Below are positions 7,864-15,552 of a stretch of DNA of 31,077 nucleotides, piece after piece. The stretch comes from an uncultured Eubacterium sp. (GTDB taxonomy: Bacteria; Bacillota; Clostridia; Lachnospirales; Lachnospiraceae): assembly GCA_937915825.1 (NCBI GenBank), contig CALGGT010000107.1:1-31077 (forward strand), given 5' to 3'. A model generated the notes under the pieces. It was not told the DNA's origin. It did no database searches and saw only the letters and a list, made by a program, of their open reading frames with translations. Each line of letters opens with the position of its first letter. Positions within the stretch are counted from its first letter, which is position 1. The position numbers were made by a program, and so were the translations under genes.

Positions 7864-7895
7864 GGCATTATCCTCCTTTCAAAGACTCTATTATT

Positions 7896-7925
7896 ATTTT
7901 ACCAGGAAAAAGGCCCAAAAAGCAA
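7896..7925 (-). promoter_or_regulatory. Promoter of the RiPP precursor-maturase operon
   Basis: On the minus strand TTGCTT (7925-7920) is 18 bases from TAAAAT (7901-7896), about 33 bases before the precursor start. It is divergent from, and close to, the TetR-gene promoter at 7936-7965, so one regulator bound between them could control both. Confidence 0.6.
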
Positions 7926-7935
7926 TGGTCAAATA

Positions 7936-7965
7936 TAGACGATGTGTCGGATTTTGTGATATAAT
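7936..7965 (+). promoter_or_regulatory. Promoter of the TetR-type regulator gene
   Basis: TAGACG (7936-7941) is 18 bases from a perfect TATAAT (7960-7965), about 47 bases before the regulator's ATG. It is back to back with the RiPP promoter. Confidence 0.6.
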
Positions 7966-8012
7966 GATCTTAGGATCTGAGTTCAAAACAGGAGACACAA
8001 GGAGTTCTTTCT

Positions 8013-8594
8013 ATGAGGCAATATAAAGAAGCCAGAGAGCGCACAAAGTCCAAGATTGAAGACGCTTACTGGGATTTGATGATAAAGAATGAGCGGATCA
8101 CGGTAAAGAAGATCACGGAGAAGGCCGGTGTTCATAAGTCCACCTTTTATTTTTACTATGAATGGGTCGATGATGTTCTGGAAGAGATCAAAGCACGTAT
8201 GATGAACCTGCTGGTTTCCACCGTAGAGAGTAAGAACCGGGATCAGGGTGACTTTCGTCAGGTCATGGTGGAAATGCGGAAGATGTTTCAGGAGAATCGC
8301 AAGTATCTGATCCCTCTGGTGTTGGAACAGCGTGGTGGAACGTTTGCGCTGGATTATCGGGAATACATAAAAAAGCATTTTGCGGAAGATATTGGTTTGG
8401 ATTACAAAACCGGCAACGATGTTAAAAATGACGTGGCAAACTGCGTCCTTGCCGGATTGGTAGAAATCATGCTCTATGAATTATCCAGCGATATTATCCC
8501 GGACGAGTTTACTTATAAGATCGGTGACGGGATGATCAAAAAAGGCGTGGCCAAGACATTGAAGGAAGATTTGAATATTAAGTTCGGAACGTAA
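8013..8594 (+). CDS. TetR/AcrR-type transcriptional regulator beside the RiPP locus
   Basis: In this 193-residue protein the first 50 residues form a TetR-type helix-turn-helix (RITVKKITEKAGVHKSTFYF, then YYEWVDDVLEEI). The remainder is alpha-helical, as expected for a ligand-binding/dimerisation domain, with no recognisable ligand motif. AAGGAG lies nine bases before the ATG. The gene is divergent from the precursor, maturase and oxidoreductase genes with a 149-base shared control region, so control of the RiPP operon and of itself is the simplest reading. A possible terminator hairpin overlaps its stop. Confidence 0.85.
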   Translation: MRQYKEARERTKSKIEDAYWDLMIKNERITVKKITEKAGVHKSTFYFYYEWVDDVLEEIKARMMNLLVSTVESKNRDQGDFRQVMVEMRKMFQENRKYLIPLVLEQRGGTFALDYREYIKKHFAEDIGLDYKTGNDVKNDVANCVLAGLVEIMLYELSSDIIPDEFTYKIGDGMIKKGVAKTLKEDLNIKFGT

Positions 8595-8632
8595 ACATAG
8601 ATCCGGATTGTGATGTCATTCTTTACGTTCGG
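8585..8632 (+). terminator. Possible terminator after the TetR gene
   Basis: CGGAACGTAAA (8585-8595) pairs with TTTACGTTCGG (8622-8632) at 10 of 11 positions, followed by ATTTTG. The 26-base loop is long, so this is a weaker candidate. The rest of 8595-8722 shows nothing recognisable. Confidence 0.4.
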
Positions 8633-8722
8633 ATTTTGACCATGCGGACAAGCATAGTCAGGTCATCAAACAATGCATTATGTAACATCGTGACAATATG
8701 ACGTGTGGCGGTGATCCCGTCG

Positions 8723-8751
8723 TTGCGTTTTTTTCTACAATCTTGTATAAT
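8723..8751 (+). promoter_or_regulatory. Sigma-A promoter for the 8804 secreted-protein gene
   Basis: TTGCGT (8723-8728), 17 bases, then TATAAT (8746-8751). Transcription would start near 8758, downstream of the ATG at 8705. This excludes that longer start and supports the start at 8804. It may also drive the small ORFs, luxS and acyP. Confidence 0.75.
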
Positions 8752-8803
8752 TGGGTCAAAGAGGAACATGAAGGAAGATGTATATTTACAGGAGGTCATC
8801 AAA

Positions 8804-10057
8804 ATGAAAAAAGGAATGATTGAAACGCTTGGTTTGATTGTATTGACGATGGCATCGGGACTATTTTTTGTCGGTACCGCAGAGGCTAAAACCGTGACAA
8901 AAATATACAAGGAAAATCCCGGTGGTTCCAGCTTTAAGATCCGCATGGGCGGTGCTAAGAAATTAAAGGTGATCTTATACACGGATAGTTACGTAAAACC
9001 AGATAAAAAGATCAAGATATCCAAAAGCAACCCAAAGGTTGTCTCCGTAGGGAGCGTAAAGTATAAAAAGCTTCAATACACCAGTTGGTACGGCAAGAAA
9101 ATAATCCGTTACCGAGCTACGGTGAAGGTAACGCCCAAAAAGATTGGAAACGTAACGCTCACTCTTAAGACCAGGAGCGGTGAGAAAGCCAAGTGGAAGA
9201 TCCATGTAAGAACGGCTTTTACAAAGCAGATGGCAGAGGGGGAGCTGGGATTTATCAAGTGGATGCTAAAAAAAGAGGATCTTGACGAGGCGAGACGGGA
9301 GGATCTGAATCAGGCAAAGCGAATTCTGGAATTGGCATCCAAGGAGAAGATATCCGCATGGCTTCCGGAATTGAAGGATGGCAATGGTCAAAAGATTAAA
9401 GACGGGATCACCCTGGATTGCAGTAAAAAAACGGATGCCGCCTATATATCCCGCCTGCATGCCAATTACAAGGCTTACAAAGAGCTGATAAAAATGCAGG
9501 GAAAGGATGCGTATTACAAAAGATATATGAAGGAAATATATGGGGATTCGTCTGCTCTGGACAACGGAGGATATCCATATACGAATTTCAAAACAGTCGT
9601 AGGCTCTATGGTGGATGAAGACCGATTTGACATATACCACCACCACAATCCAAAGTGGGGGCGTATATCCGCGGATTATAATTCCCAAAAGGCAGAGTCT
9701 TATGAGTATGCATCTTCTGAGGTATGGGCAGGTTCTACCAATGCCGGAGGTGCGGTCGATATGTGGTTTGGTGAGCGCAGCTATGTGGATGCTGCCGTGA
9801 AAAGCCTCGGCTACAATAAAAAAACCATAACTTACGATCAGCTTAAAACGGCTTTAAAGGAAGCAGGAAATAATGGGGTGATCGGCCATTATACATTCTG
9901 CTTGTTCGCAAACCATAGGGACATATTGGGATTTGCATCCAGCAGTGGCGGCAGTCTCGGACATAGCCAGTGGTACGACGACGAGGATCAGGCGAAGTAC
10001 ACGTTTAAGGAAATGGATGATTATGTGACAGCTTATTTGGATGAGATCGGGTATTAG
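8804..10057 (+). CDS. Secreted protein with basic Ig-like N-domain and CAP-like C-terminal region
   Basis: The 417-residue exported protein has a signal peptide at about 1-28 (ending GTAEAKT). A lysine-rich beta module follows at about 29-140 (KKIKISKSNPKVVSVGSVK is the SSN-P-xVVSV pattern of BIG2-like folds). A helical connector spans about 145-270. The C-terminal region contains SSEVWAGSTNAGGAVDMWFG and later IGHYTFCLFANHRDILGFAS and LGHSQWYDD. These resemble, in a divergent way, the E...W...GHY...GFA/Q-Y signature of CAP/SCP domains found in many secreted Firmicute proteins, but that assignment is tentative. The start is fixed by AGGAGG eight bases before ATG 8804 and by the promoter position. 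The nearby lysine-rich surface proteins carry a similar basic module. Confidence 0.75.
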   Translation: MKKGMIETLGLIVLTMASGLFFVGTAEAKTVTKIYKENPGGSSFKIRMGGAKKLKVILYTDSYVKPDKKIKISKSNPKVVSVGSVKYKKLQYTSWYGKKIIRYRATVKVTPKKIGNVTLTLKTRSGEKAKWKIHVRTAFTKQMAEGELGFIKWMLKKEDLDEARREDLNQAKRILELASKEKISAWLPELKDGNGQKIKDGITLDCSKKTDAAYISRLHANYKAYKELIKMQGKDAYYKRYMKEIYGDSSALDNGGYPYTNFKTVVGSMVDEDRFDIYHHHNPKWGRISADYNSQKAESYEYASSEVWAGSTNAGGAVDMWFGERSYVDAAVKSLGYNKKTITYDQLKTALKEAGNNGVIGHYTFCLFANHRDILGFASSSGGSLGHSQWYDDEDQAKYTFKEMDDYVTAYLDEIGY

Positions 10058-10080
10058 CACAGCATCGGAGGTGCAAGCCT

Positions 10081-10269
10081 ATGAAATACAAAGTGAAAGT
10101 TAAAGTTCCGGTGGAAAAGCGGGGACTCTTTGGAATTAAGAAGACCGTGATGGAAACAAAGGTCATTGAGGTGGATAAAAAAACCTATAAAAAAATGAAG
10201 CGGGAAGCAAAGAACCGTCCCTACAGTATTGGAGAGATGATGCTGTATGACGAGCTCTTTGATGAGTAA
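10081..10269 (+). CDS. Small basic hypothetical protein (62 residues)
   Basis: The protein is lysine-rich at the start (MKYKVKVKVPVEKRGLFGIK) and acidic at the end (MMLYDELFDE), with no signal peptide, membrane segment or cysteine. CGGAGG lies before the ATG and the gene follows the secreted-protein gene by 23 bases, so it is probably in the same transcript. I do not recognise the family. The alternating K-V-K pattern predicts an N-terminal beta hairpin and a C-terminal helix. Confidence 0.6.
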   Translation: MKYKVKVKVPVEKRGLFGIKKTVMETKVIEVDKKTYKKMKREAKNRPYSIGEMMLYDELFDE

Positions 10270-10330
10270 AGAATTTAACCGTATGTATCATCAGGGGCTG
10301 ACCTTAGAAGAATTTTTGCAAAAAGGGTGA
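10262..10330 (+). CDS. Possible 22-residue ORF overlapping the previous stop
   Basis: An ATG inside the final codons of the 62-residue gene (8-base overlap) opens MSKEFNRMYHQGLTLEEFLQ plus two residues and a TGA. The composition is peptide-like (helix-turn-helix-like LTLEEFLQ), and translation could be coupled to the upstream stop. There is no separate ribosome binding site, so it may be chance. Confidence 0.3.
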   Translation: MSKEFNRMYHQGLTLEEFLQKG

Positions 10331-10414
10331 ATGAGGGATGCATGGGAGGGCTTGTCAAGTAACGAAACAATAAGGAAAGGAAACGAAGGGAAAGGAAAGG
10401 AGAGATGATCGATC

Positions 10415-10939
10415 ATGGAACTGATTCAAAGTTTTTCTGTAGACCATACACGGATCGTACCTGGTATTTTCACCAGCAGAGTGGATGTTTTAGGAGATTA
10501 TAAGGTTACGACCTATGACATCCGTTTAAAAAAACCAAACAGGGAGCCGGTCATCGATGTAGCGGCGATGCATTCTCTGGAACATCTTATTGCTACTTTT
10601 TTGCGAAATGACCCGGATTGGAAAGAAGAGGTCATATACTGGGGACCGATGGGCTGTCTTACCGGTTTTTATCTGATTTTAAAGGGGAACCGCTCGTCCA
10701 GAGAGCTTTATGAGCTTTTGCTGAAAGCTTTTCGGTTCGTTGAGGATGCGGAAGAAGTACCCGGTGCTACCCCGGAAAACTGCGGACACTACCGGATGCA
10801 TAACCTGGCCATGGCCAAGTGGTACGCGAATGAGTTTGTGACCTATCTGGAACAGAACACAGATAACGGCCAGATTTTCGAATATCCGAAAACCGAACGG
10901 CTGATCACGGAGGATGGACAGCATTTTTATGATTCTTAA
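10415..10939 (+). CDS. luxS: S-ribosylhomocysteine lyase LuxS
   Basis: LuxS cleaves S-ribosylhomocysteine to homocysteine and DPD, the autoinducer-2 precursor, in the activated methyl cycle. The 174-residue protein has the metal-binding HxxEH motif (His53-Ser-Leu-Glu56-His57), the catalytic Cys81 in GPMGCLTGFY, and the third metal ligand Cys123 in PENCGHY. Length and spacing match characterised LuxS enzymes. AAAGGAGAG precedes the ATG within a purine-rich leader (10370-10405). No strong promoter is visible directly upstream, so it may be read from 8723-8751. No pfs/mtn gene is nearby. Confidence 0.96.
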   Translation: MELIQSFSVDHTRIVPGIFTSRVDVLGDYKVTTYDIRLKKPNREPVIDVAAMHSLEHLIATFLRNDPDWKEEVIYWGPMGCLTGFYLILKGNRSSRELYELLLKAFRFVEDAEEVPGATPENCGHYRMHNLAMAKWYANEFVTYLEQNTDNGQIFEYPKTERLITEDGQHFYDS

Positions 10940-10954
10940 ATTCCAGGAGGAAAA

Positions 10955-11224
10955 ATGATCCGATATTTTTATCGATTTACCGGGCGTGTCCAAGGAGTGG
11001 GATTTCGTTGGACGGCCAGAACCCTGGCAGATAGCCTGGGACTCACCGGTTGGGTTTCAAATGAGTGGGATGGGTCGGTTACCATGGAATTGCAGGGCGA
11101 CGAGGAAAGGATCACGAGGATGGTGAATGCCCTGCAGGGAGGGAGATACATCGAGATTGAAAACATGGAAAGAAAGAAGATCCGGCCATTGGAGCATGAA
11201 AGTAGTTTTCAAGTGAGGCATTGA
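10955..11224 (+). CDS. acyP: Acylphosphatase
   Basis: This 89-residue protein has the acylphosphatase signature GRVQGVGFRWTA, with the phosphate-binding Arg18, and GLTGWVSNEWDGSV, with catalytic Asn36. It hydrolyses the carboxyl-phosphate bond of acylphosphates such as 1,3-bisphosphoglycerate or carbamoyl phosphate in the cytoplasm. CCAGGAGG lies before the ATG. It starts 15 bases after luxS and is most likely co-transcribed. It ends 24 bases before the convergent stop of the DUF4832-type gene, with no terminator visible in the gap. Confidence 0.93.
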   Translation: MIRYFYRFTGRVQGVGFRWTARTLADSLGLTGWVSNEWDGSVTMELQGDEERITRMVNALQGGRYIEIENMERKKIRPLEHESSFQVRH

Positions 11225-11248
11225 GGCGTTGAGGCATGGATGGTTTTT

Positions 11249-13558
11249 CTAGATCTTTGCTTTCTTGGGAATCCCCCTTTTATAGAGCCAATGTCGATAG
11301 GATTTGTATTTCTTTTTTGGAACGTTCACTTGAACCTTTTTATAGATCTTTCCAAAAGCTTTCTTTCCAATCTTTTTAGATGTTAGTTTTTTGCTTTTAA
11401 TCGTGATCGTCTTGCATTTTCTTGCACCATAAAAGGCTTTGTTGCCAATCTTCGTAACATTTTTTCCAATGAGGATGGATGTGATCGTTTTGTTATTTTT
11501 GCACGCTCCATCAGCTACTTTTGTTATTTTAAACGTAAATCCGTTATAAGAATATACATCCTTTACCACCAGCTTTTTACCTTTTGGTCTTAGCAGCAAA
11601 AGGGTGGCGGTTCCGGTTCTCTTTTCAATATCAACGGACGTGATCAAAATCTTTTCTTGATATTTGCCATTGGAAGAGGTTGTTTCGATCACATCACCTG
11701 TTTTTATCTCATGGTCCGGAGACGCAGTTGACTCACTAGTTTCAGTATGATTTAATGTACCCGGAGTGATAGTCGGCAAGAGAGAGGGTGTGGCCGAAGT
11801 GTTAGCCGGCAAGAGAGAGGGTGTGGCCGGAGTGTTAGCCGGCAAGAGAGAGGGTGTGGCCGAAGTGTTAGCTGGCAAGAGAGAGGGTGTAACCGGAGTG
11901 TCAGTCGGCAAGAGAGAGGGGGTGGCCGAAGTGTCATCTGCAGCCGGCGTTTGATCGGTGATGGTAACATCACCCAGATAATTTGCTCCCAGATTTTCAT
12001 TCCAAATGGAAACTGTGCCGGACGTGGCGTGATCACTTCCGTCGATGCTTTCCGGATTTTCATTTGAATCAGAGGTCGATTCCTTTTTATCGGCATTGGC
12101 AAATTTTACCGGATAACCGTTCAGTCCCCGGCTATTTTTATCATCGGAAATGCGTAAGTATACCCGGTAATCGCCAAGAACCATATCATCCGGCAGATCG
12201 CACACGGCCTTGAAGGTGACGGTTTCTTTGGAATACCACGCGGTAGGATCATTGTTTTCCACAGTCTCGTTAAGGGACGGGTCCTTTTCTCCTTCTGCTT
12301 TCAGGTCCGATGTATTAAAATAATAGGTATGGTCATTACTTTCCAGGATCAATTGAAGTTCTTTTTCTTTCACAATATTTCCAAATCCTACATTTTCTAT
12401 ATCTGCTTCAATCCCAAAATTCTCCTTGGCTGTAGTTTCTTTCGTAAGCCTTACATCTCTTAATACATATCGGTAGCCAAGATGATTTCTTATGTAATCA
12501 AAGCCGGTCATGCCCTGATAGAGGGGATCCGGGCCACTATAATCTTCTTTTTTCATGGCATTGATCACCGAGTCATTCCATTCGATGTTTAGATAACTTG
12601 TATGGGTGATAAATGCTTCCTGCTCCATATAAGCAGCTGTATTTGTTACATCTCCCGAATGATCATTGGCAACGACCTCACCGCCAAAGAGAGTATGGGT
12701 TGCTTGATTACGGATCCATGAAAGTTCCACATCTCGATCTTCATACGTATCCAGATCATCGGAAGAACCAAGATAACCGTCATTATATATACCGACGCGA
12801 TAAGCATCGGTTCCTTTCACGGTTATGTTCTCATTCAGTTTTGCCCGTTCTACATTTGCCCAGTCGGCATAGTACCCCGGTGTCCTTACGCTGATCGGAA
12901 TGCTTTCCGGCAGAACTTCTAACCATTTATCAATCGCTTTATTGAAGTTTTCCTGGCTGCATTGATCGCCACTGTGCATCTCGCCCCATTTGCCGAAAAG
13001 ACCCAGTTCCACGGAAACAATGCAGTTCGCGTGCTTGGAAAGAACCGGACCTAATTGCTCCTGGTGGCGGTTGATCATTTCGATGGATGGTTCATGGATT
13101 GTATCGGCACCGCCAAACCACGGGTCGTATGCAAACCGGACGATGGCACTGCTATGATGCTCTTCAAGATTTGTAAACGTGGCATCCAGAGTATTCAGCA
13201 TATCCTCGGACAACTCCTTATCCACGCCTTCCTCGTTATAAGCCGCCGCAAACTGGGATATATCCAGACGCATGTGATAAAGATCCGTTGTATACGGATC
13301 CGGCGTATTATCGGATACGGTAAAATGGGTAGTCTTAGGGCGATAGAATCCTCTGCCGGGATTTATCACATCGTCGGTTGTCTCCACATAGCTGACCGCG
13401 TGGATACTCTCAAGGGTTCTTACGTTGTGATCTTTTCCGGAGACCTCCACAGGATTAAGAAATGTTCCGGCCAACGTTCCTAACATAGCTCCCAGCGTGA
13501 TCCATGCGGTCGTGCCAAGTAACCCATTCTTTTTTACAAAATGTTTGATATGAATCAT
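11249..13558 (-). CDS. Secreted DUF4874/DUF4832-type protein with BspA-like C-terminus
   Basis: The 769-residue exported protein begins with a signal peptide (KKNGLLGTTAWITLGAMLGT region). At about residue 65 comes DVINPGRGFY, the hallmark start of DUF4874. A glycosidase-like barrel follows, with IVRFAYDPW, VELGLFGKWGEMHSG and TSYLNIEWND, then a DUF4832-like beta domain (VLRDVRLTKE to VYLRISDD). A linker of five 11-residue repeats (TPSLLPAN type) leads to a lysine-rich BspA/LRR_5-like end (GKNVTKIGNKAFYGARKCKT). The protein probably acts on or binds polysaccharide outside the cell; no substrate can be given. The start at 13558 is preferred over an ATG at 13579 because GGAGG is seven bases upstream of it. 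It follows the polyferredoxin gene by 34 bases but is functionally unlike it. Confidence 0.82.
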   Translation of the reverse strand: MIHIKHFVKKNGLLGTTAWITLGAMLGTLAGTFLNPVEVSGKDHNVRTLESIHAVSYVETTDDVINPGRGFYRPKTTHFTVSDNTPDPYTTDLYHMRLDISQFAAAYNEEGVDKELSEDMLNTLDATFTNLEEHHSSAIVRFAYDPWFGGADTIHEPSIEMINRHQEQLGPVLSKHANCIVSVELGLFGKWGEMHSGDQCSQENFNKAIDKWLEVLPESIPISVRTPGYYADWANVERAKLNENITVKGTDAYRVGIYNDGYLGSSDDLDTYEDRDVELSWIRNQATHTLFGGEVVANDHSGDVTNTAAYMEQEAFITHTSYLNIEWNDSVINAMKKEDYSGPDPLYQGMTGFDYIRNHLGYRYVLRDVRLTKETTAKENFGIEADIENVGFGNIVKEKELQLILESNDHTYYFNTSDLKAEGEKDPSLNETVENNDPTAWYSKETVTFKAVCDLPDDMVLGDYRVYLRISDDKNSRGLNGYPVKFANADKKESTSDSNENPESIDGSDHATSGTVSIWNENLGANYLGDVTITDQTPAADDTSATPSLLPTDTPVTPSLLPANTSATPSLLPANTPATPSLLPANTSATPSLLPTITPGTLNHTETSESTASPDHEIKTGDVIETTSSNGKYQEKILITSVDIEKRTGTATLLLLRPKGKKLVVKDVYSYNGFTFKITKVADGACKNNKTITSILIGKNVTKIGNKAFYGARKCKTITIKSKKLTSKKIGKKAFGKIYKKVQVNVPKKKYKSYRHWLYKRGIPKKAKI
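11772..11936 (-). repeat. Five 33-bp tandem repeats encoding a Thr/Pro linker
   Basis: Five in-frame 33-base units encode 11 residues each (consensus T-S/P-A-T-P-S-L-L-P-A/T-N/D). Units 1-5 alternate between TSA and TPA/TPV, which suggests that a 66-base pair was duplicated. Copy number is probably variable between strains by slippage. Confidence 0.9.
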
Positions 13559-13592
13559 ATTCGTTCCTCCATTTTTCATCCATTCTTACGAT

Positions 13593-14438
13593 TTATGATC
13601 GATCCGCGTGAGTCTTTCTCTTGATAAATTCCGGCTTTTTGTATGAGATTGCGCAGGTGGGACAATGCCCTACGCAATCGCCGCAATGAACACATTCCCG
13701 GTCGCCAGCTTTCTGAATATCCATCTTACATATTTGAACGCACCGGTTACAATCCACACATTTAGATTCCTCTACTTTGATCCCGCACAAAGACACCTTA
13801 TGAAACAGGGAATAAATAGCACCCAACGGGCATAGGAAGCGGCAAAAAAATCGAAATATAAAAATTGACAAGATGAAAATAACGATCAGTAACCCGACCT
13901 TCCACGAAAAGAGAATACCGGCAAGTTCTCTCAACGGCTCCTGCATAAGGACTAAGGGAAGTCCTCCTTCGAGGGTTCCAGCGGGACAGATATATTTACA
14001 AAAACCGGGGATTGCCGTTAATAAAGGAACTGCTAGAACAAACAGGAATAGGATTACATATTTCAGATACGAAAGAACCCGACCCCAGGTTCCTTTTTTT
14101 ATTTTTTTCGTTGGCAGCAGATAGAGGAGCTCCTGGAAAAGTCCGAAGGGACATAAGAATCCACAGATTACCCGTCCAAATAGAATTCCAAATAACAGCA
14201 AAAGACCAAGCACATAGTAATGAAATTTATGTTTCTCCGATGCAAGTGCCGATTGGAGGCTGCCCAGCGGGCATGCTCCCACAGCGCCCGGGCACGAATA
14301 GCAGTTAAGACCCGGGACGCACCCACCCTTAAGTTTCCCCTGGTAGATCTTTCCATTTACAAAACCTGTGAAATTGCAGTTGTACAAAACCGCGCAGATC
14401 ACCTGTGTAAGTCTGCGCTTTTTTTCTCCCATATTCAT
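13593..14438 (-). CDS. NapH/YccM-like membrane polyferredoxin
   Basis: The 281-residue membrane iron-sulphur protein starts with a cytoplasmic cysteine-rich segment (NCYSCPGAVGACPLGSLQ). About five membrane helices follow, interrupted by repeated CxxxCP loops (CGFLCPFGLFQ, CKYICPAGTLEG, CRFLCPLGAIYS), as in NapH, NosR and MauN. It ends with two 4Fe-4S motifs (CVDCNRCVQICKMDIQ and CVHCGDCVGHCPTCAI). Such proteins pass electrons across the membrane. It is the third gene after a thioredoxin-like lipoprotein and a CXXC peptide, so reducing power delivered to an outside thiol system is the likely task (inference). AAAGGA is seven bases before the ATG. Confidence 0.88.
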   Translation of the reverse strand: MNMGEKKRRLTQVICAVLYNCNFTGFVNGKIYQGKLKGGCVPGLNCYSCPGAVGACPLGSLQSALASEKHKFHYYVLGLLLLFGILFGRVICGFLCPFGLFQELLYLLPTKKIKKGTWGRVLSYLKYVILFLFVLAVPLLTAIPGFCKYICPAGTLEGGLPLVLMQEPLRELAGILFSWKVGLLIVIFILSIFIFRFFCRFLCPLGAIYSLFHKVSLCGIKVEESKCVDCNRCVQICKMDIQKAGDRECVHCGDCVGHCPTCAISYKKPEFIKRKTHADRS

Positions 14439-14466
14439 AAAAAAATCCTTTCGGTTTTATGGGGTA

Positions 14467-14670
14467 TTACCCGATTCCAATGCATTCATAGCATATACGG
14501 ATTGCCCGATTCATGACTTCTCGCTCATTTCCCTGGCTGAGGCCAAAAATCATAAGACCAAGTGCTGCGGATAGGAGGATCAGTCGCAGGGCCAATAAAG
14601 ATTTGTTTTTATTCTTGTTTTCATTCACATTCGCAGGTTCATTCTCTTTCGTTTCCGATGTTTCTTTCAT
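14467..14670 (-). CDS. CD1871A-type CXXC membrane peptide (67 residues)
   Basis: The protein has a hydrophilic N-terminus (about 1-23), one membrane helix (LLALRLILLSAALGLMIFGL) and a C-terminus NRAIRICYECIGIG with the CXXC pair. The ICxECIGIG ending is characteristic of a small clostridial family annotated CD1871A-like. It lies between the thioredoxin-like lipoprotein and the polyferredoxin. The CXXC would face the outside if the positive N-terminus stays in, and could shuttle electrons between them (inference). AAGGA precedes the ATG. The upstream 106 bases hold a GAT-rich stretch that extends the frame without a start codon. Confidence 0.8.
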   Translation of the reverse strand: MKETSETKENEPANVNENKNKNKSLLALRLILLSAALGLMIFGLSQGNEREVMNRAIRICYECIGIG

Positions 14671-14776
14671 AAAATCATCCTTATCTTTATCAATATCTGT
14701 ATCTATGTCTATGCCAGTATTTGTCGATCGATGGTTCTATCGTCATCTTGGTCTCGGTCTATATCTCTGCAAGAAT

Positions 14777-15358
14777 TTACTTGGTAAGTGCAGCACGGAT
14801 GGAATCTTTGTAGGTCTGATATTGTTGTTCCATTCCAGAAGAACCAAGGAAAATATTCCGGATCGTTCCATCCTTTCCAATGACAAGAGTATAGGGGATT
14901 CCCTGGGTGGGATAACGTCGGTTGATGGTCCCGTTCTCGTCGTAAGCGATGGGGAATGTATAGCTATTTTTTTGAACAAAGTCATCGACGGTATCTTTCG
15001 GCTCCACACAATTGATGCAGAGGATTTTTACCTGATTGCCATATTCCTGGTAAAGCTTTGTAAAGGCTGGCATTTCCTCCACACAAGGTCCGCACCAGGT
15101 TGCCCAGAAATTAAGCAAAATCACCTTCCCGGAATTTTCTGAAAGAGTAAATTTACTGCCATCCACAAGTTCCGCCGTAAAATCCGGTGCTGCGTCCCCC
15201 TCGGATAATTCATCGTAGCTTGTGACATCATTGGTTTCAGTTCCTGTTGCATTTTTTTGCATACGGCAGCCGCTCAGTGATAGTGTCATAATTCCCCCAA
15301 TTAGGATCAGACAAAGAGACATAAGTTTTCGGTGGATTTTTGTATTTAAAATGATCAT
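14777..15358 (-). CDS. TlpA/ResA-type thioredoxin-like lipoprotein
   Basis: This 193-residue protein has a lipoprotein signal ending LSLSGC (lipidated Cys31). Its thioredoxin fold has the active site WCGPC (Cys89 and Cys92) in LLNFWATWCGPCVEEMPAF and the cis-proline segment QGIPYTLVIGKDG. Enzymes of this type are outside-facing thiol reductases in cytochrome c maturation, spore formation or peroxide and sulphoxide repair. Its partners here are the CXXC peptide and the polyferredoxin just downstream. The start at 15358 is chosen because AGGAGGGTGATC lies directly upstream; an ATG at 15379 lacks a site. The promoter is at 15403-15430. Confidence 0.92.
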   Translation of the reverse strand: MIILNTKIHRKLMSLCLILIGGIMTLSLSGCRMQKNATGTETNDVTSYDELSEGDAAPDFTAELVDGSKFTLSENSGKVILLNFWATWCGPCVEEMPAFTKLYQEYGNQVKILCINCVEPKDTVDDFVQKNSYTFPIAYDENGTINRRYPTQGIPYTLVIGKDGTIRNIFLGSSGMEQQYQTYKDSIRAALTK

Positions 15359-15402
15359 GATCACCCTCCTGTAAATCATGTATGTAGGTTCCGTATATGT
15401 TT

Positions 15403-15430
15403 ATTATATCCGAACGGATGAAAAATACAA
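15403..15430 (-). promoter_or_regulatory. Promoter of the thioredoxin-like/polyferredoxin operon
   Basis: On the minus strand TTGTAT (15430-15425), 16 bases, then a perfect TATAAT (15408-15403), 45 bases before the lipoprotein start. Confidence 0.65.
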
Positions 15431-15552
15431 CCCCAACCCACGTTTTTAATAATTTGAAAGGAATAAATGATATTCCAAGGCGCGAGAAACTCTTGCTACG
15501 AAGTGGAACGAGGGCGTCTGTCGTAGGGCAAATTAAGTAAAATGCGAAGAGT

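Noticed and set aside
7680..7868. 62-residue basic minus-strand ORF
   Set aside because: It is an out-of-frame shadow of the ACG-repeat precursor. The ribosome binding site spacing and repeat structure support the frame starting at 7863.
8705..8803. Longer start for the secreted protein at 8804
   Set aside because: A consensus promoter lies within this stretch, and the strong ribosome binding site plus signal peptide belong to ATG 8804.
11766..11954. Regular 33-bp repeats as a CRISPR array
   Set aside because: The repeats are directly adjacent without unique spacers and lie in frame within a secreted-protein linker.
14513..15142. 209-codon plus-strand ORF
   Set aside because: It runs antisense through the CXXC peptide and the thioredoxin-like lipoprotein, both of which have clear motifs.
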